From: DASUTW01 sp035513995
Lineage (GTDB): Bacteria > Actinomycetota > UBA4738 > CALAEC01
Assembly (NCBI GenBank): GCA_035513995.1
Contig: DATKBL010000079.1
Span: forward strand, 1-9,833
Length of the DNA stretch: 9,833 nucleotides
Direction: 5' to 3'
Shown piece by piece: positions 1 through 6,178 of the stretch. The notes under the pieces are model-generated. The model was not told where the DNA came from and made no database searches. It saw only the letters and a list, made by a program, of their open reading frames with translations. The translations under genes were made by a program, and so were the position numbers. Position 1 is the stretch's first letter. Every line of letters begins with the position of its first letter.

Positions 1-357
1 GTCGTTGACGACCGGGGTGTTCCCGTCCCCGGGCGGGTCGATGTAGGCGTAGGTCGCTCGCCCCACGATCCAGCCCCGATAGGTGAGGAAGGCGTAGGCG
101 CAGTGGTAGCCTCTGCGGTCGCCGTCGATCCAGCCTGCGGGTGCGTCCAGCGTGGGCGTGTCGAGCTCGCGGACGTAGTTGAACTCGGCGACCAGGCGGG
201 GGTCCTGGAGCTTGGGCGCGGGGTCGTCATCGATGTTGGCTTTAACGATGATGTTGAAGAACCCATGCTCGTGGTTGGCCTGAGCGACGCTGAGTCCCGC
301 GAACAGGAGCGCGATGGCGGCGAGGGTCGAGGCGGCGATCTTCACCGGATGGCTCAA
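1..357 (-). CDS. Putative secreted protein, unrecognised, 3' end outside window
   Basis: This minus-strand frame is open for 119 codons from a TTG at 357-355 to the window edge, so the C-terminus is missing. A strong Shine-Dalgarno, AAGGAGG (370-364), lies 6 nt upstream of the TTG; no ATG fits, and this signal decides the start. Residues 1-27 form a classical signal peptide: one Lys (K6), a hydrophobic core from about 8 to 25 and a probable signal peptidase I site after AQA (27), followed by NHEHGFF. The visible mature part is acidic and aromatic, with GWIDGD near 75-80, GYHCAYAF near 83-90 (one Cys, C86) and several Trp and Tyr residues. I do not recognise the family and infer no function. 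It is exported and divergent from the VOC gene. Coding potential is supported by the signal peptide, the Shine-Dalgarno and GC-rich third positions. Confidence 0.8.
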   Translation of the reverse strand, partial: MSHPVKIAASTLAAIALLFAGLSVAQANHEHGFFNIIVKANIDDDPAPKLQDPRLVAEFNYVRELDTPTLDAPAGWIDGDRRGYHCAYAFLTYRGWIVGRATYAYIDPPGDGNTPVVND

Positions 358-459
358 GGGTATCCTCCTTAGAACGATGGGATGGCAAAGGGGGTCCGGT
401 CCACGGTCACACCTCCAGGGCACGGGGTCAAGTAACCGGGCGCTTGCGGACTCTTCGCC

Positions 460-479
460 CCCCGCGATGAGTCGCGGGG
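460..479. other. 8-bp perfect inverted repeat in divergent intergenic region
   Basis: CCCCGCGA (460-467) and TCGCGGGG (472-479) are perfect complements separated by TGAG. The repeat lies in the 168-nt gap between the divergent secreted-protein and VOC genes, about 46 nt before the VOC start. There is no T-tract on either strand, so it is a poor terminator; it could be an operator or a leader hairpin. A TTGACC (minus strand, 431-426) resembles a -35 box for the secreted-protein gene, but no good -10 lies at the right distance. Confidence 0.3.
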
Positions 480-525
480 CGCCGGATGGTCTACATAGGG
501 GCGGACACGACGGGGAGGAGCGGAC

Positions 526-909
526 ATGTTTGCCGACACCAAGGCGTTCAGCGGTTTCGCCGTGGACGATCTGCACAAGGCGCGCGAGTTCTACGAAGAG
601 ACGCTCGGTTTGAAGGTCTCGATGCTGGACGAGGAGCAGGGCCTGATGGTCCTCCACCTCGCCGGCGACCGGGACACCTTCGTCTACCAGAAGCCGGACC
701 ACACGCCGGCGACCTATACGATCCTGAACTTCGAGGTCGACGAGATCGACGAGGCGGTCGACGAGCTGGGCGCGCGCGGCGTGACCTTCGAGAGGTACGA
801 GGGCTTCGAGCAGGACGAGAAGGGGATCGCCAGGGGTCCGCAGGGGCCCGACATCGCCTGGTTCAAGGACCCGGCCGGCAACGTGCTGGCGGTGCTCCGG
901 CAGACGTAG
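526..909 (+). CDS. VOC (glyoxalase/bleomycin resistance-like) family protein
   Basis: The product is 127 aa, the usual length of a single-subunit VOC protein made of two beta-alpha-beta-beta-beta modules. The first module shows GFAVDDLHKAREFYEETLGLKV (split 10-20 and 21-31), the typical DL-x-x-A-x-x-FY-x-x-x-LG pattern. The second starts around LNFEVDEIDEAVDELGARG (67-85) and ends with the hallmark FKDPAGN (113-119). The start is the ATG preceded by GGGGAGGAG (512-520), 5 nt away. In metal-dependent members, a His or Gln in the first strand and a Glu three residues after the final GN act as ligands. Here those positions appear to be F8 and A122, so glyoxalase-type metal chemistry is doubtful and the substrate is unknown. 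Such proteins are often annotated as glyoxalase or resistance proteins without experimental basis. It is probably monocistronic or paired with the small gene downstream. Confidence 0.93.
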   Translation: MFADTKAFSGFAVDDLHKAREFYEETLGLKVSMLDEEQGLMVLHLAGDRDTFVYQKPDHTPATYTILNFEVDEIDEAVDELGARGVTFERYEGFEQDEKGIARGPQGPDIAWFKDPAGNVLAVLRQT

Positions 910-923
910 GCGCGGGTGACGCC

Positions 924-945
924 CACGCCGACCACGTTCGGCGTG
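924..945 (+). terminator. Possible weak terminator hairpin after the VOC gene
   Basis: CACGCCGA (924-931) and TCGGCGTG (938-945) form a perfect 8-bp stem with a 6-nt loop, followed by TTT and then CCC. It starts 15 nt after the VOC stop codon. The short T-tract makes it at best a weak intrinsic terminator; it may instead attenuate read-through into the small gene at 993. Confidence 0.4.
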
Positions 946-992
946 TTTCCCATGCGAGTCGCGGGGAAGGAAAGCAGGCGGAGGTGACGTGG

Positions 993-1181
993 ATGAGGGT
1001 CACAGGATTGCTCTCGCTTCTCTACCTGGTCGTCGGGGTTGTGGTCGCCGCGAGCCAGAACTACTTCTCGGGCATCAGCCAGCTCGGGGACGTCGCCGAG
1101 GCGGCGCTCGCGGTGCTCATCTGGCCGGTGCTCCTATTCGGGGTCGACATCAACATCAGCGGCGGGCCCAGGCTCGACTAG
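993..1181 (+). CDS. Small two-helix membrane protein, function unknown
   Basis: The product is 62 aa. The ATG at 993 follows GCGGAGG (978-984) with 8 nt spacing; an in-frame GTG at 984 would overlap that Shine-Dalgarno, so ATG is preferred. Two hydrophobic segments are clear: about residues 4-20 (TGLLSLLYLVVGVVVAA) and 36-50 (EAALAVLIWPVLLFGVD region). They are joined by a polar loop, SQNYFSGISQLGDVA, and the tail is short. The layout (Gly/Val-rich first helix, NYF loop, LIWPVLLFGVD) resembles small conserved hypothetical membrane proteins I associate with Actinobacteria and Chloroflexi, but I cannot name a family. The frame is also open upstream, antisense in character to nothing and overlapping the VOC gene in another frame; that upstream part is Arg/Gly-rich shadow sequence and not part of the protein. 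Confidence 0.72.
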   Translation: MRVTGLLSLLYLVVGVVVAASQNYFSGISQLGDVAEAALAVLIWPVLLFGVDINISGGPRLD

Positions 1182-1302
1182 TTGATTGCTACCCGCAGCC
1201 GCTCGAAGGTGCGGGGTTCGCGACTGCGCCTTACGCGATCCCGCGGGCGACCTGATCCGCATCCAGAAGCTACGCTGAGCCGTCCGGAGGAGGTGCTTCG
1301 CA

Positions 1303-1824
1303 ATGGCTGAGAGGAAACCCGCAAGGAAGGGCACGCAGAAGTCCGCAAGGAAGGGCACGCAGAAGTCCGCCAAGAGCACCACCGCGAGCGGCAAGAAGTC
1401 CATGGGATTCACGGACGAGGAACGATCTGCGATGAAGGAGCGCGCCCGAGAGATGAAGGCGGAAGCGCGCCGCGGCCCGCGCGCGGACAAGGCGGATGGG
1501 GAAAGCGCCGTGCTCGCGAAGATCGCCGAGATGCCGGAACCGGATCGCGCCATGGCCACGCGGCTCCATGCGATCATCACGGCCAGCGCGCCGGCCCTCT
1601 CGCCGAAAACCTGGTACGGGATGCCCGCGTATGCCAAGGACGGCAAGGTCGTCTGCTTCTTCCAAAGCGCACAGAAGTTCAAATCGAGGTACGCGACGCT
1701 GGGCTTCAACGACGAGGCGAAGCTCGACGAAGGCGCCATGTGGCCGACTTCCTTCGCGCTGAAGGAGTTGACCGCCGCCGAAGAGGCAAAGATCGCCGCG
1801 CTCGTGAAGAAAGCGGCGGGCTGA
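1303..1824 (+). CDS. DUF1801 (YdhG-like) protein with basic repeat tail
   Basis: The product is 173 aa. GGAGGAGG (1286-1293) lies 9 nt before the ATG, so this start is well supported even though it adds an unusual tail. Residues 1-33 are Lys/Arg/Ser/Thr-rich and contain ARKGTQKS twice in tandem (7-14, 15-22). Residues 36-57 (FTDEERSAMKERAREMKAEA and on) look like a charged helix. The DUF1801 core spans about 77-172 with PKTWYGMPAY (101-110), GKVVCFF (114-120), RYATLGF (129-135) and AMWPTSFAL (145-153). The family is small and intracellular; some members are called iron chaperones or YdhG/YjhX proteins, with little biochemical proof, so I assign no reaction. An internal Met at 34 would give a tail-free protein typical of homologues, but no comparable Shine-Dalgarno precedes it. 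It converges on the GNAT gene. Confidence 0.93.
   Translation: MAERKPARKGTQKSARKGTQKSAKSTTASGKKSMGFTDEERSAMKERAREMKAEARRGPRADKADGESAVLAKIAEMPEPDRAMATRLHAIITASAPALSPKTWYGMPAYAKDGKVVCFFQSAQKFKSRYATLGFNDEAKLDEGAMWPTSFALKELTAAEEAKIAALVKKAAG
1319..1366 (+). repeat. Perfect 24-bp tandem duplication inside the DUF1801 gene
   Basis: Positions 1319-1342 are repeated exactly at 1343-1366, followed by the first four bases of a further copy (CCGC). The 24-bp unit keeps the frame and encodes ARKGTQKS twice. Perfect identity at synonymous positions indicates a recent slippage-type duplication. Confidence 0.97.
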
Positions 1825-1892
1825 GGACCGCGGCCGGATCGTCTTCGAGGGCACACCCGCGCGGGCCGCCGAATGAGGAGACATGCCCTCGC

Positions 1893-2420
1893 TCAGTCGG
1901 CGGGGAGCTCGTCTCTGAGGATCGACCAGATCTCGAGGTCGTGGAACCGACCTCGCTGGAACCAGCAACGACGCATCAGGCTCTCGAGTGTGTAGCCGGC
2001 CTTCTGAGCCACCCTTCGCGACGGTTCGTTCTCGGGATGGATCGCGAGCTGGACGCGCTCGATCCCGAGCCGGGCGAACAGGTAGGCGGTCATGAGCCCC
2101 ACCGCCTCCGTGGCGAACCCTCGTCCGGCATGATCCGGCCCGAACACGAGGTAGGAGAGCTCGTAGCCGGTGAGGTAATGGGTGATCGGGAAGAACTCGA
2201 TCTCCCCGACCACCCGGCCGGCGGGGTCCACCATCACCAGCATCCCCTCGTCCTGGCCCCAGAAGCCGTCCTCCTCGAACTTCCGGCGGAAGACGGGCTC
2301 CGACTGCAGGCCGAGCGGGAAGAAGGAGCCGCGATGCTCGAGGTTGCTCAGGTTCGCGTGCAGATCGTCGAGGTCGCTCTCGCGAACGGTGCGCAGGTGC
2401 AGGCCTGTGCCCTGGAGCAT
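1893..2420 (-). CDS. GNAT-family N-acetyltransferase, RimJ/RimL-like
   Basis: The product is 175 aa, typical for a single-domain acetyltransferase of the Acetyltransf_3 (RimJ/RimL) group, which moves acetyl from acetyl-CoA to an amine. It opens with the usual LHLRTVRESDLDDL (7-20). The central strand is VVGEIEFF (70-77). The acetyl-CoA-binding motif A is HAGRGFATEAV (97-107), with G99, R100, G101 and A103. The C-terminal signature is HPENEPSRRVAQKAGY (128-143), with N131 and S134. The substrate is unknown. The ATG at 2420 is chosen because the family N-terminus starts there and no upstream in-frame start is plausible. There is no good Shine-Dalgarno, but TAGAGT (minus, 2434-2429) is 8 nt upstream, which would fit a leaderless transcript. 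The frame stays open far upstream of 2420, but that extension is antisense to the PBP gene and is not protein-like. Confidence 0.93.
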   Translation of the reverse strand: MLQGTGLHLRTVRESDLDDLHANLSNLEHRGSFFPLGLQSEPVFRRKFEEDGFWGQDEGMLVMVDPAGRVVGEIEFFPITHYLTGYELSYLVFGPDHAGRGFATEAVGLMTAYLFARLGIERVQLAIHPENEPSRRVAQKAGYTLESLMRRCWFQRGRFHDLEIWSILRDELPAD

Positions 2421-2493
2421 CGATGCGGACTCTACCGCAGGGTGCCGGGCGGCGGAGGTGAGGTGCAGGATGAGACGGCCCGAGCTTGCTCCC

Positions 2494-2549
2494 GTGTCCC
2501 AGGCTCTCTCTGAGGGAAGAGTGTCCTCGAGGCTCGTGACACCCGACAC
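2494..2549. promoter_or_regulatory. Cluster of four GTGTC/GACAC pentamers in the divergent GNAT-PBP spacer
   Basis: GTGTC occurs at 2494-2498 and 2521-2525 (both as GTGTCC). Its complement GACAC occurs at 2538-2542 and 2545-2549. The 138-nt spacer (2421-2558) serves two divergent genes, so repeated half-sites could be an operator. Pentamers are short and chance is not excluded. I see no convincing -35/-10 pair for the PBP gene here. Confidence 0.2.
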
Positions 2550-2558
2550 AACGAGGAG

Positions 2559-4757
2559 ATGGAAGAGCGCACGTTCCCCCTGTTCGAGCTCATGGGCTCG
2601 GAGCGAGCTCCCCGACGCCGACGCCGTGACTCGCTGCAGCCGGCGCGTCGTGTCGGCCTCATCCTGCTCGTGGTGCTCGTTGCCGCCGCGCTGGTCGCCG
2701 GGGCCCTCTCGCCCGTCGTGGCCGCGTCGGCCGCGCTCGTCGGTACCGCCCGGGACTTCCTGGGGGCGGGCCCGAGCGCCGAGGAGCTGGTCTTCCCCCG
2801 GCTGCCCCAGCGCTCCACGATCTACGCGCGGGACGGCACGGTCCTCGCCAAGCTCTACCTGGACGAGAACCGCAAGGTCGTCCGGCTCGGTCGCCTGAAG
2901 CCGCGCACGATCCACGCGGTCATCGCGGCCGAGGACGAGCGCTTCTACGAGCACACAGGGGTCGACTTCGGGGCGGTGGTGCGGGCGGGCCTGCGCAACC
3001 TGGCGACCGGAGAGATCGAGCAGGGCGCCTCGACGATCACTCAGCAGGTGGCGCGGAACCTGTTCGAGGAAGTGGGGACCGAGGAGACGCTGCGCCGCAA
3101 GATCCGCGAGGCGCGCGTGGCGATGAAGCTCGAGCGCGTCTACTCCAAGGACGAGATCCTGGAGATCTACCTGAACGAGATCTACCTGGGCCACGGCGTC
3201 TACGGGATCGGTACCGCCGCGGAATGGTACTTCGGCAAGCAGGTCGGGGAGCTGACGCTCTCCGAGAGCGCGCTCCTGGCCGGGTTGATCGCGTCGCCCT
3301 CGAACTTCTCGCCGATCGACCATCGCCGTCGGGCCCGCCAGCGCAGGGACACGGTCCTCCACCGGATGGTCGAGGCGGGGTTCGTCACGGAGCGGCGGGG
3401 GGAGCGCGCGAGGCGTGCCCGGGTCGAGCTCTCGCCGAGGATGCGGAGGATCCTCCGGCACGCCCGCGCGCCCTTCTTCGTCGAGTTCATCAAGCGAAGG
3501 ATCCTCGACGACCCCACCTTCGGGAAGGAGCGCCAGGCGCGGATCCGCTTCCTCTTCCAAGGTGGGCTGGACATCCACACCACGCTCGATCCGCGCCTCC
3601 AGCGCGCGGGTCGGCGCGCGATCGACCGGCACCTGCCGCTGGACCGCGATCCCGAGTCCGCGATCGTGGCGCTGCGCCCGCGCAACGGCGCGATCCGGGC
3701 GCTGATCGGCGGGCGCAACTTCCGGAACCAGAAGTTCAACCTCGCCAGCCAGGGTCGGAGGCAGCCCGGGTCGGCGTTCAAGCCCTTCACGCTCGTGACG
3801 GCGCTCGAGCAGGGCATCTCGCCGCTGACGACCTACGACTCCTCGTCGCCGAAGGTCCTGCCCAACCCGGGGAGCGATCCGTGGGAGGTCCACAACGCGA
3901 GCCAGCGTGGCTACGGCGAGATCGACCTCCGGGTGGCCACGCGCAACTCGGTGAACGTGGTCTACGCGCAGCTGATCCAGGAGGTGGGTCCGCGCAACGT
4001 GGTGCGAACCGCCCGCCGGATGGGGATCGAGACCGAGCTCCCCGCCGTGCCCTCGCTCACCCTGGGCACGGCCCCCGTGACGCCGCTGGAGATGGGCTCC
4101 GCGTACGGGACCCTCGCGAATCGCGGGAAGCGCTGCGAGCCGTTCGCGATCCGTCGGATCGTGGACCGGGTCGGTGAGGTGGTCTTCGGGGGCCGCCGCG
4201 ACTGCGAGCGGGCCGTGGGGGCTGGGGTGGCCGCACGGGCCGTGTCCATGCTCCAGGAGGCGATCGAGCAGGGGACCGGGACCGCGGCGAACATCCCGTG
4301 GCCGGCGTTCGGGAAGACCGGGACCACCGACGACTACGGCGACGCCTGGTTCGTAGGCTGCACGGTCCAGATCTGCGCCTCGACGTGGGTAGGGCACATC
4401 GAGGGCCGCATCCCGATGCGGAACGTCCACGGCATCCGCGTGTTCGGCGGGACGTTCCCCGCGCGGATCTGGCACGACTTCATGACGGAGGGGATGGACG
4501 GACGTCCGGCGAAGACGTTCCAGGACCCGCCCCCGATGCCGCAGCCAGAGGAGCGGGAGGCGGCGGTCCCGGACGTGGTGGGGATGCCCGTCGGCCAGGC
4601 CCGGGCCGTTCTCCAAGACGCCGGCTTCGACGTCGTCGTGACGTTCGAAGACGTGCGGAACGGGAAGCGAGCCCGAGACGTGGTGGCGCAGGATCCGCGC
4701 GGGGGCCGGGAGGCTATCGAAGGGTCGACGGTTCGTCTCACGGCGTTCCGTCGGTAG
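2559..4757 (+). CDS. Class A penicillin-binding protein (transglycosylase/transpeptidase) with PASTA domain
   Basis: The 732-aa bifunctional peptidoglycan synthase polymerises lipid II and cross-links the stem peptides outside the membrane. Residues 1-31 are cytoplasmic with an Arg-rich run (19-23), and about 32-62 form the membrane anchor. The GT51 domain (about 80-260) has EDERFYEH (125-132, catalytic E125), GASTITQQVARNL (156-168) and EIYLNEIYLGHGVYGI (202-217). The transpeptidase (about 335-645) has SAFK (S405 nucleophile, K408), SVN (464-466) and KTGT (586-589), so both active sites look intact. Residues 669-732 form one PASTA domain with PDVVGM (671-676) and A-x-x-x-L-x-x-AGF; such domains bind peptidoglycan fragments or help localisation. 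It is like actinobacterial PonA proteins. The start is uncertain: GAGGAG (2553-2558) abuts the ATG with no spacer, and Met12 (2592) has no Shine-Dalgarno. It precedes tig by 74 nt on the same strand. Confidence 0.97.
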   Translation: MEERTFPLFELMGSERAPRRRRRDSLQPARRVGLILLVVLVAAALVAGALSPVVAASAALVGTARDFLGAGPSAEELVFPRLPQRSTIYARDGTVLAKLYLDENRKVVRLGRLKPRTIHAVIAAEDERFYEHTGVDFGAVVRAGLRNLATGEIEQGASTITQQVARNLFEEVGTEETLRRKIREARVAMKLERVYSKDEILEIYLNEIYLGHGVYGIGTAAEWYFGKQVGELTLSESALLAGLIASPSNFSPIDHRRRARQRRDTVLHRMVEAGFVTERRGERARRARVELSPRMRRILRHARAPFFVEFIKRRILDDPTFGKERQARIRFLFQGGLDIHTTLDPRLQRAGRRAIDRHLPLDRDPESAIVALRPRNGAIRALIGGRNFRNQKFNLASQGRRQPGSAFKPFTLVTALEQGISPLTTYDSSSPKVLPNPGSDPWEVHNASQRGYGEIDLRVATRNSVNVVYAQLIQEVGPRNVVRTARRMGIETELPAVPSLTLGTAPVTPLEMGSAYGTLANRGKRCEPFAIRRIVDRVGEVVFGGRRDCERAVGAGVAARAVSMLQEAIEQGTGTAANIPWPAFGKTGTTDDYGDAWFVGCTVQICASTWVGHIEGRIPMRNVHGIRVFGGTFPARIWHDFMTEGMDGRPAKTFQDPPPMPQPEEREAAVPDVVGMPVGQARAVLQDAGFDVVVTFEDVRNGKRARDVVAQDPRGGREAIEGSTVRLTAFRR

Positions 4758-4758
4758 C

Positions 4759-4772
4759 GCTCGGGCCCGAGC
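4759..4772 (+). terminator. 14-bp perfect palindrome just after the PBP stop
   Basis: GCTCGGGCCCGAGC is fully self-complementary and starts 2 nt after the stop codon. As RNA it gives a 5-bp stem with a GGCC loop. There is no T-tract, so it could be a weak, non-canonical terminator or pause site, or a processing signal between the PBP and tig. Confidence 0.3.
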
Positions 4773-4787
4773 CGACCTAGCTCGCCC

Positions 4788-4830
4788 CGTCTCCGAGGTA
4801 TCATCGCCGGGCACCCCGACCTCGGAGACG
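4788..4830 (+). promoter_or_regulatory. 12-bp inverted repeat overlapping the tig Shine-Dalgarno, with a -10-like box between the arms
   Basis: CGTCTCCGAGGT (4788-4799) and ACCTCGGAGACG (4819-4830) are perfect complements separated by 19 nt. The right arm contains GGAG (4824-4827), the only candidate Shine-Dalgarno for tig, 4 nt before its ATG. TATCAT (4799-4804) in the spacer is a good -10 hexamer, though no clear -35 stands 16-18 nt upstream. Two readings are possible. In read-through RNA from the PBP gene, a hairpin would hide the tig ribosome binding site. If TATCAT is the promoter, transcription would begin near 4811, inside the loop, and the repeat would then act as a DNA operator with arm centres 31 bp apart, about three helical turns. 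No CIRCE, CtsR or HAIR sequence is seen. Confidence 0.55.
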
Positions 4831-4831
4831 C

Positions 4832-6178
4832 ATGGAAGCCACCCTCGAAGAGCTCGAGCGACATCGCGTGAAGCTGACCGTGCGCGTGCCTCCGGAGGAG
4901 GCGAAGCCCACGCTCGAGCTCGCCTTCCGGCACCTGGCCGGCTCGGTGAACGTGCCGGGGTTCCGCAAGGGCAAGGCCCCCAGGAAGGTGATCGAGAGCC
5001 AGCTCGGGCGCGGCGCGGTGATGCAGGAGTTCCTCGAGCACGCGCTGAGCGACTTCTACCTGCAGGCCCTCCGCGAGCACGACCTCGCGCCGATCGCCGA
5101 CCCGGAGTTCGAGGACGTGGACGTCTCCGACGTCGAGGGGAAGGGGTTCTCGTTCACCGCTACCGTGGACGTCCGGCCCCGACTCAGCTTCGGGCGCGAG
5201 GACTACGAGGGCCTCGAGGTGGAGCGGCCCGAGACGCGGGTGTCGGATTCCGAGGTGGACGACCAGCTCGACCGCCTCCGCGAGCGGTTCGCCGAGCTCG
5301 AGGACGTCGGCCATCCGGCCCGCCGCGGCGACTACGTGACGATCGACGTCCGCGCCACGCTGCACGGTGACGAGATCCCCGAGGGCACGGCGAAGGACCT
5401 CCTCTACGAGGTGGGGAGCGGCATCGTGGCGCCCCAGCTCGACGAGGAGCTCGACGGCAAGCGGAAGGGCGACATCATCAAGTTCAACGCGACCCTGCCC
5501 GAGCAGGCGGGGGAGCGGGCGGGCGAGGAGGTCTCCTACACCGTGCTGGTGAAGGAGGTGAAGGGGAAGCGACTCCCCGAGCTCGACGACGGGTTCGCCA
5601 AGACCTCCTCCGAGTTCGACACCCTCGACGAGCTGCGCGAGGACATCAGGGTGCAGCTCGGGGGGCTGAAGGAGGCGTCGGCCGACGCGGGTATCCGCGA
5701 CCGCGTCCTCGACTCCCTGATCGAGCGGGTGGACGTGGACTTCCCCGACAAGCTCGTCGACCAGGAGACGGAGTCGCGTGTGCAGGCCACGCGGAGCCGG
5801 GCCGAGCGCCAGGGGCTCACGCTGGACGACGTGCTGAAGGCGTCCGGCGTGGACGAGCTGGAGTTCCGCTCCGATGCTCGGGCCCACGCCATCCGGGCGA
5901 TCAAGGCCGACCTCGCGCTCGAGGCCGTGGCTCGCGCCGAGGACCTGCAGGTCACCGACGAGGACCTCGACGAGGCCGTGGGACAGGTGGCCGCAGACAT
6001 CGGCAGGGACCCGAAGGAGACCAGGAAGCTGCTGGAGCAGGGTGGAGCGATCACGTCGCTGGCCGGTGATATCATCCGGAAGAAGGCCCTCGACCGCGTC
6101 GTGGAACGCGCCGAGGTCGTGGGCGGAACCGCAGACGACGGCGCCGAGCCGCCCCCGGAAGAAAAGGACCAACCATGA
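4832..6178 (+). CDS. tig: Trigger factor, ribosome-associated chaperone and prolyl isomerase
   Basis: The 448-aa product is close to the usual trigger factor length. It binds the ribosome at the tunnel exit and helps nascent proteins fold. The N-terminal domain (about 1-115) carries the ribosome-docking signature GFRKGKAP (43-50). The FKBP-type PPIase domain (about 150-245) includes GDYVTIDVRA (166-175) and ends with VSYTVLVKEVKGKRLPELDD (234-253). The C-terminal helical arm domain follows (about 255-430), then an acidic, Pro-rich tail (436-448) common in the family. The start fits the family N-terminus, with GGAG 4 nt upstream inside the inverted repeat. The stop overlaps the clpP start as ATGA, implying an operon and translational coupling with clpP, in the well-known tig-clpP-clpX order. 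Confidence 0.98.
   Translation: MEATLEELERHRVKLTVRVPPEEAKPTLELAFRHLAGSVNVPGFRKGKAPRKVIESQLGRGAVMQEFLEHALSDFYLQALREHDLAPIADPEFEDVDVSDVEGKGFSFTATVDVRPRLSFGREDYEGLEVERPETRVSDSEVDDQLDRLRERFAELEDVGHPARRGDYVTIDVRATLHGDEIPEGTAKDLLYEVGSGIVAPQLDEELDGKRKGDIIKFNATLPEQAGERAGEEVSYTVLVKEVKGKRLPELDDGFAKTSSEFDTLDELREDIRVQLGGLKEASADAGIRDRVLDSLIERVDVDFPDKLVDQETESRVQATRSRAERQGLTLDDVLKASGVDELEFRSDARAHAIRAIKADLALEAVARAEDLQVTDEDLDEAVGQVAADIGRDPKETRKLLEQGGAITSLAGDIIRKKALDRVVERAEVVGGTADDGAEPPPEEKDQP

Noticed and set aside
103..372. Plus-strand open frame across the left end
   Set aside because: It is antisense to the secreted-protein gene, has no Shine-Dalgarno, and the opposite strand has a clear signal peptide and ribosome binding site.
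486..992. Upstream part of the open frame that ends at 1181
   Set aside because: It overlaps the VOC gene in another frame and is Arg/Gly-rich. The hydrophobic, well-initiated part starts only at 993.
1182..1302. Possible remnant gene or promoter before the DUF1801 gene
   Set aside because: Frames here lack a start with Shine-Dalgarno, and TACGCT (1271-1276) has no matching -35. Nothing beyond the DUF1801 ribosome binding site is supported.
1825..1892. CCCGCGCGGG (1856-1865) as a bidirectional terminator between the convergent DUF1801 and GNAT genes
   Set aside because: It is a 10-bp palindrome without loop or T-tract, common by chance in GC-rich DNA. No other terminator structure was seen in this 68-nt gap.
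2421..4814. Very long minus-strand open frame continuing upstream of the GNAT gene, antisense to the PBP gene
   Set aside because: Its translation is Arg/His/Pro/Asp-rich low-complexity sequence with no domain, as expected for the antisense frame of a GC-rich gene. Only the part from 2420 down to 1893 is protein-like.
4334..6172. 612-codon minus-strand frame antisense to tig
   Set aside because: The plus strand encodes a complete trigger factor with diagnostic motifs. The antisense product has shadow composition and no recognisable features.
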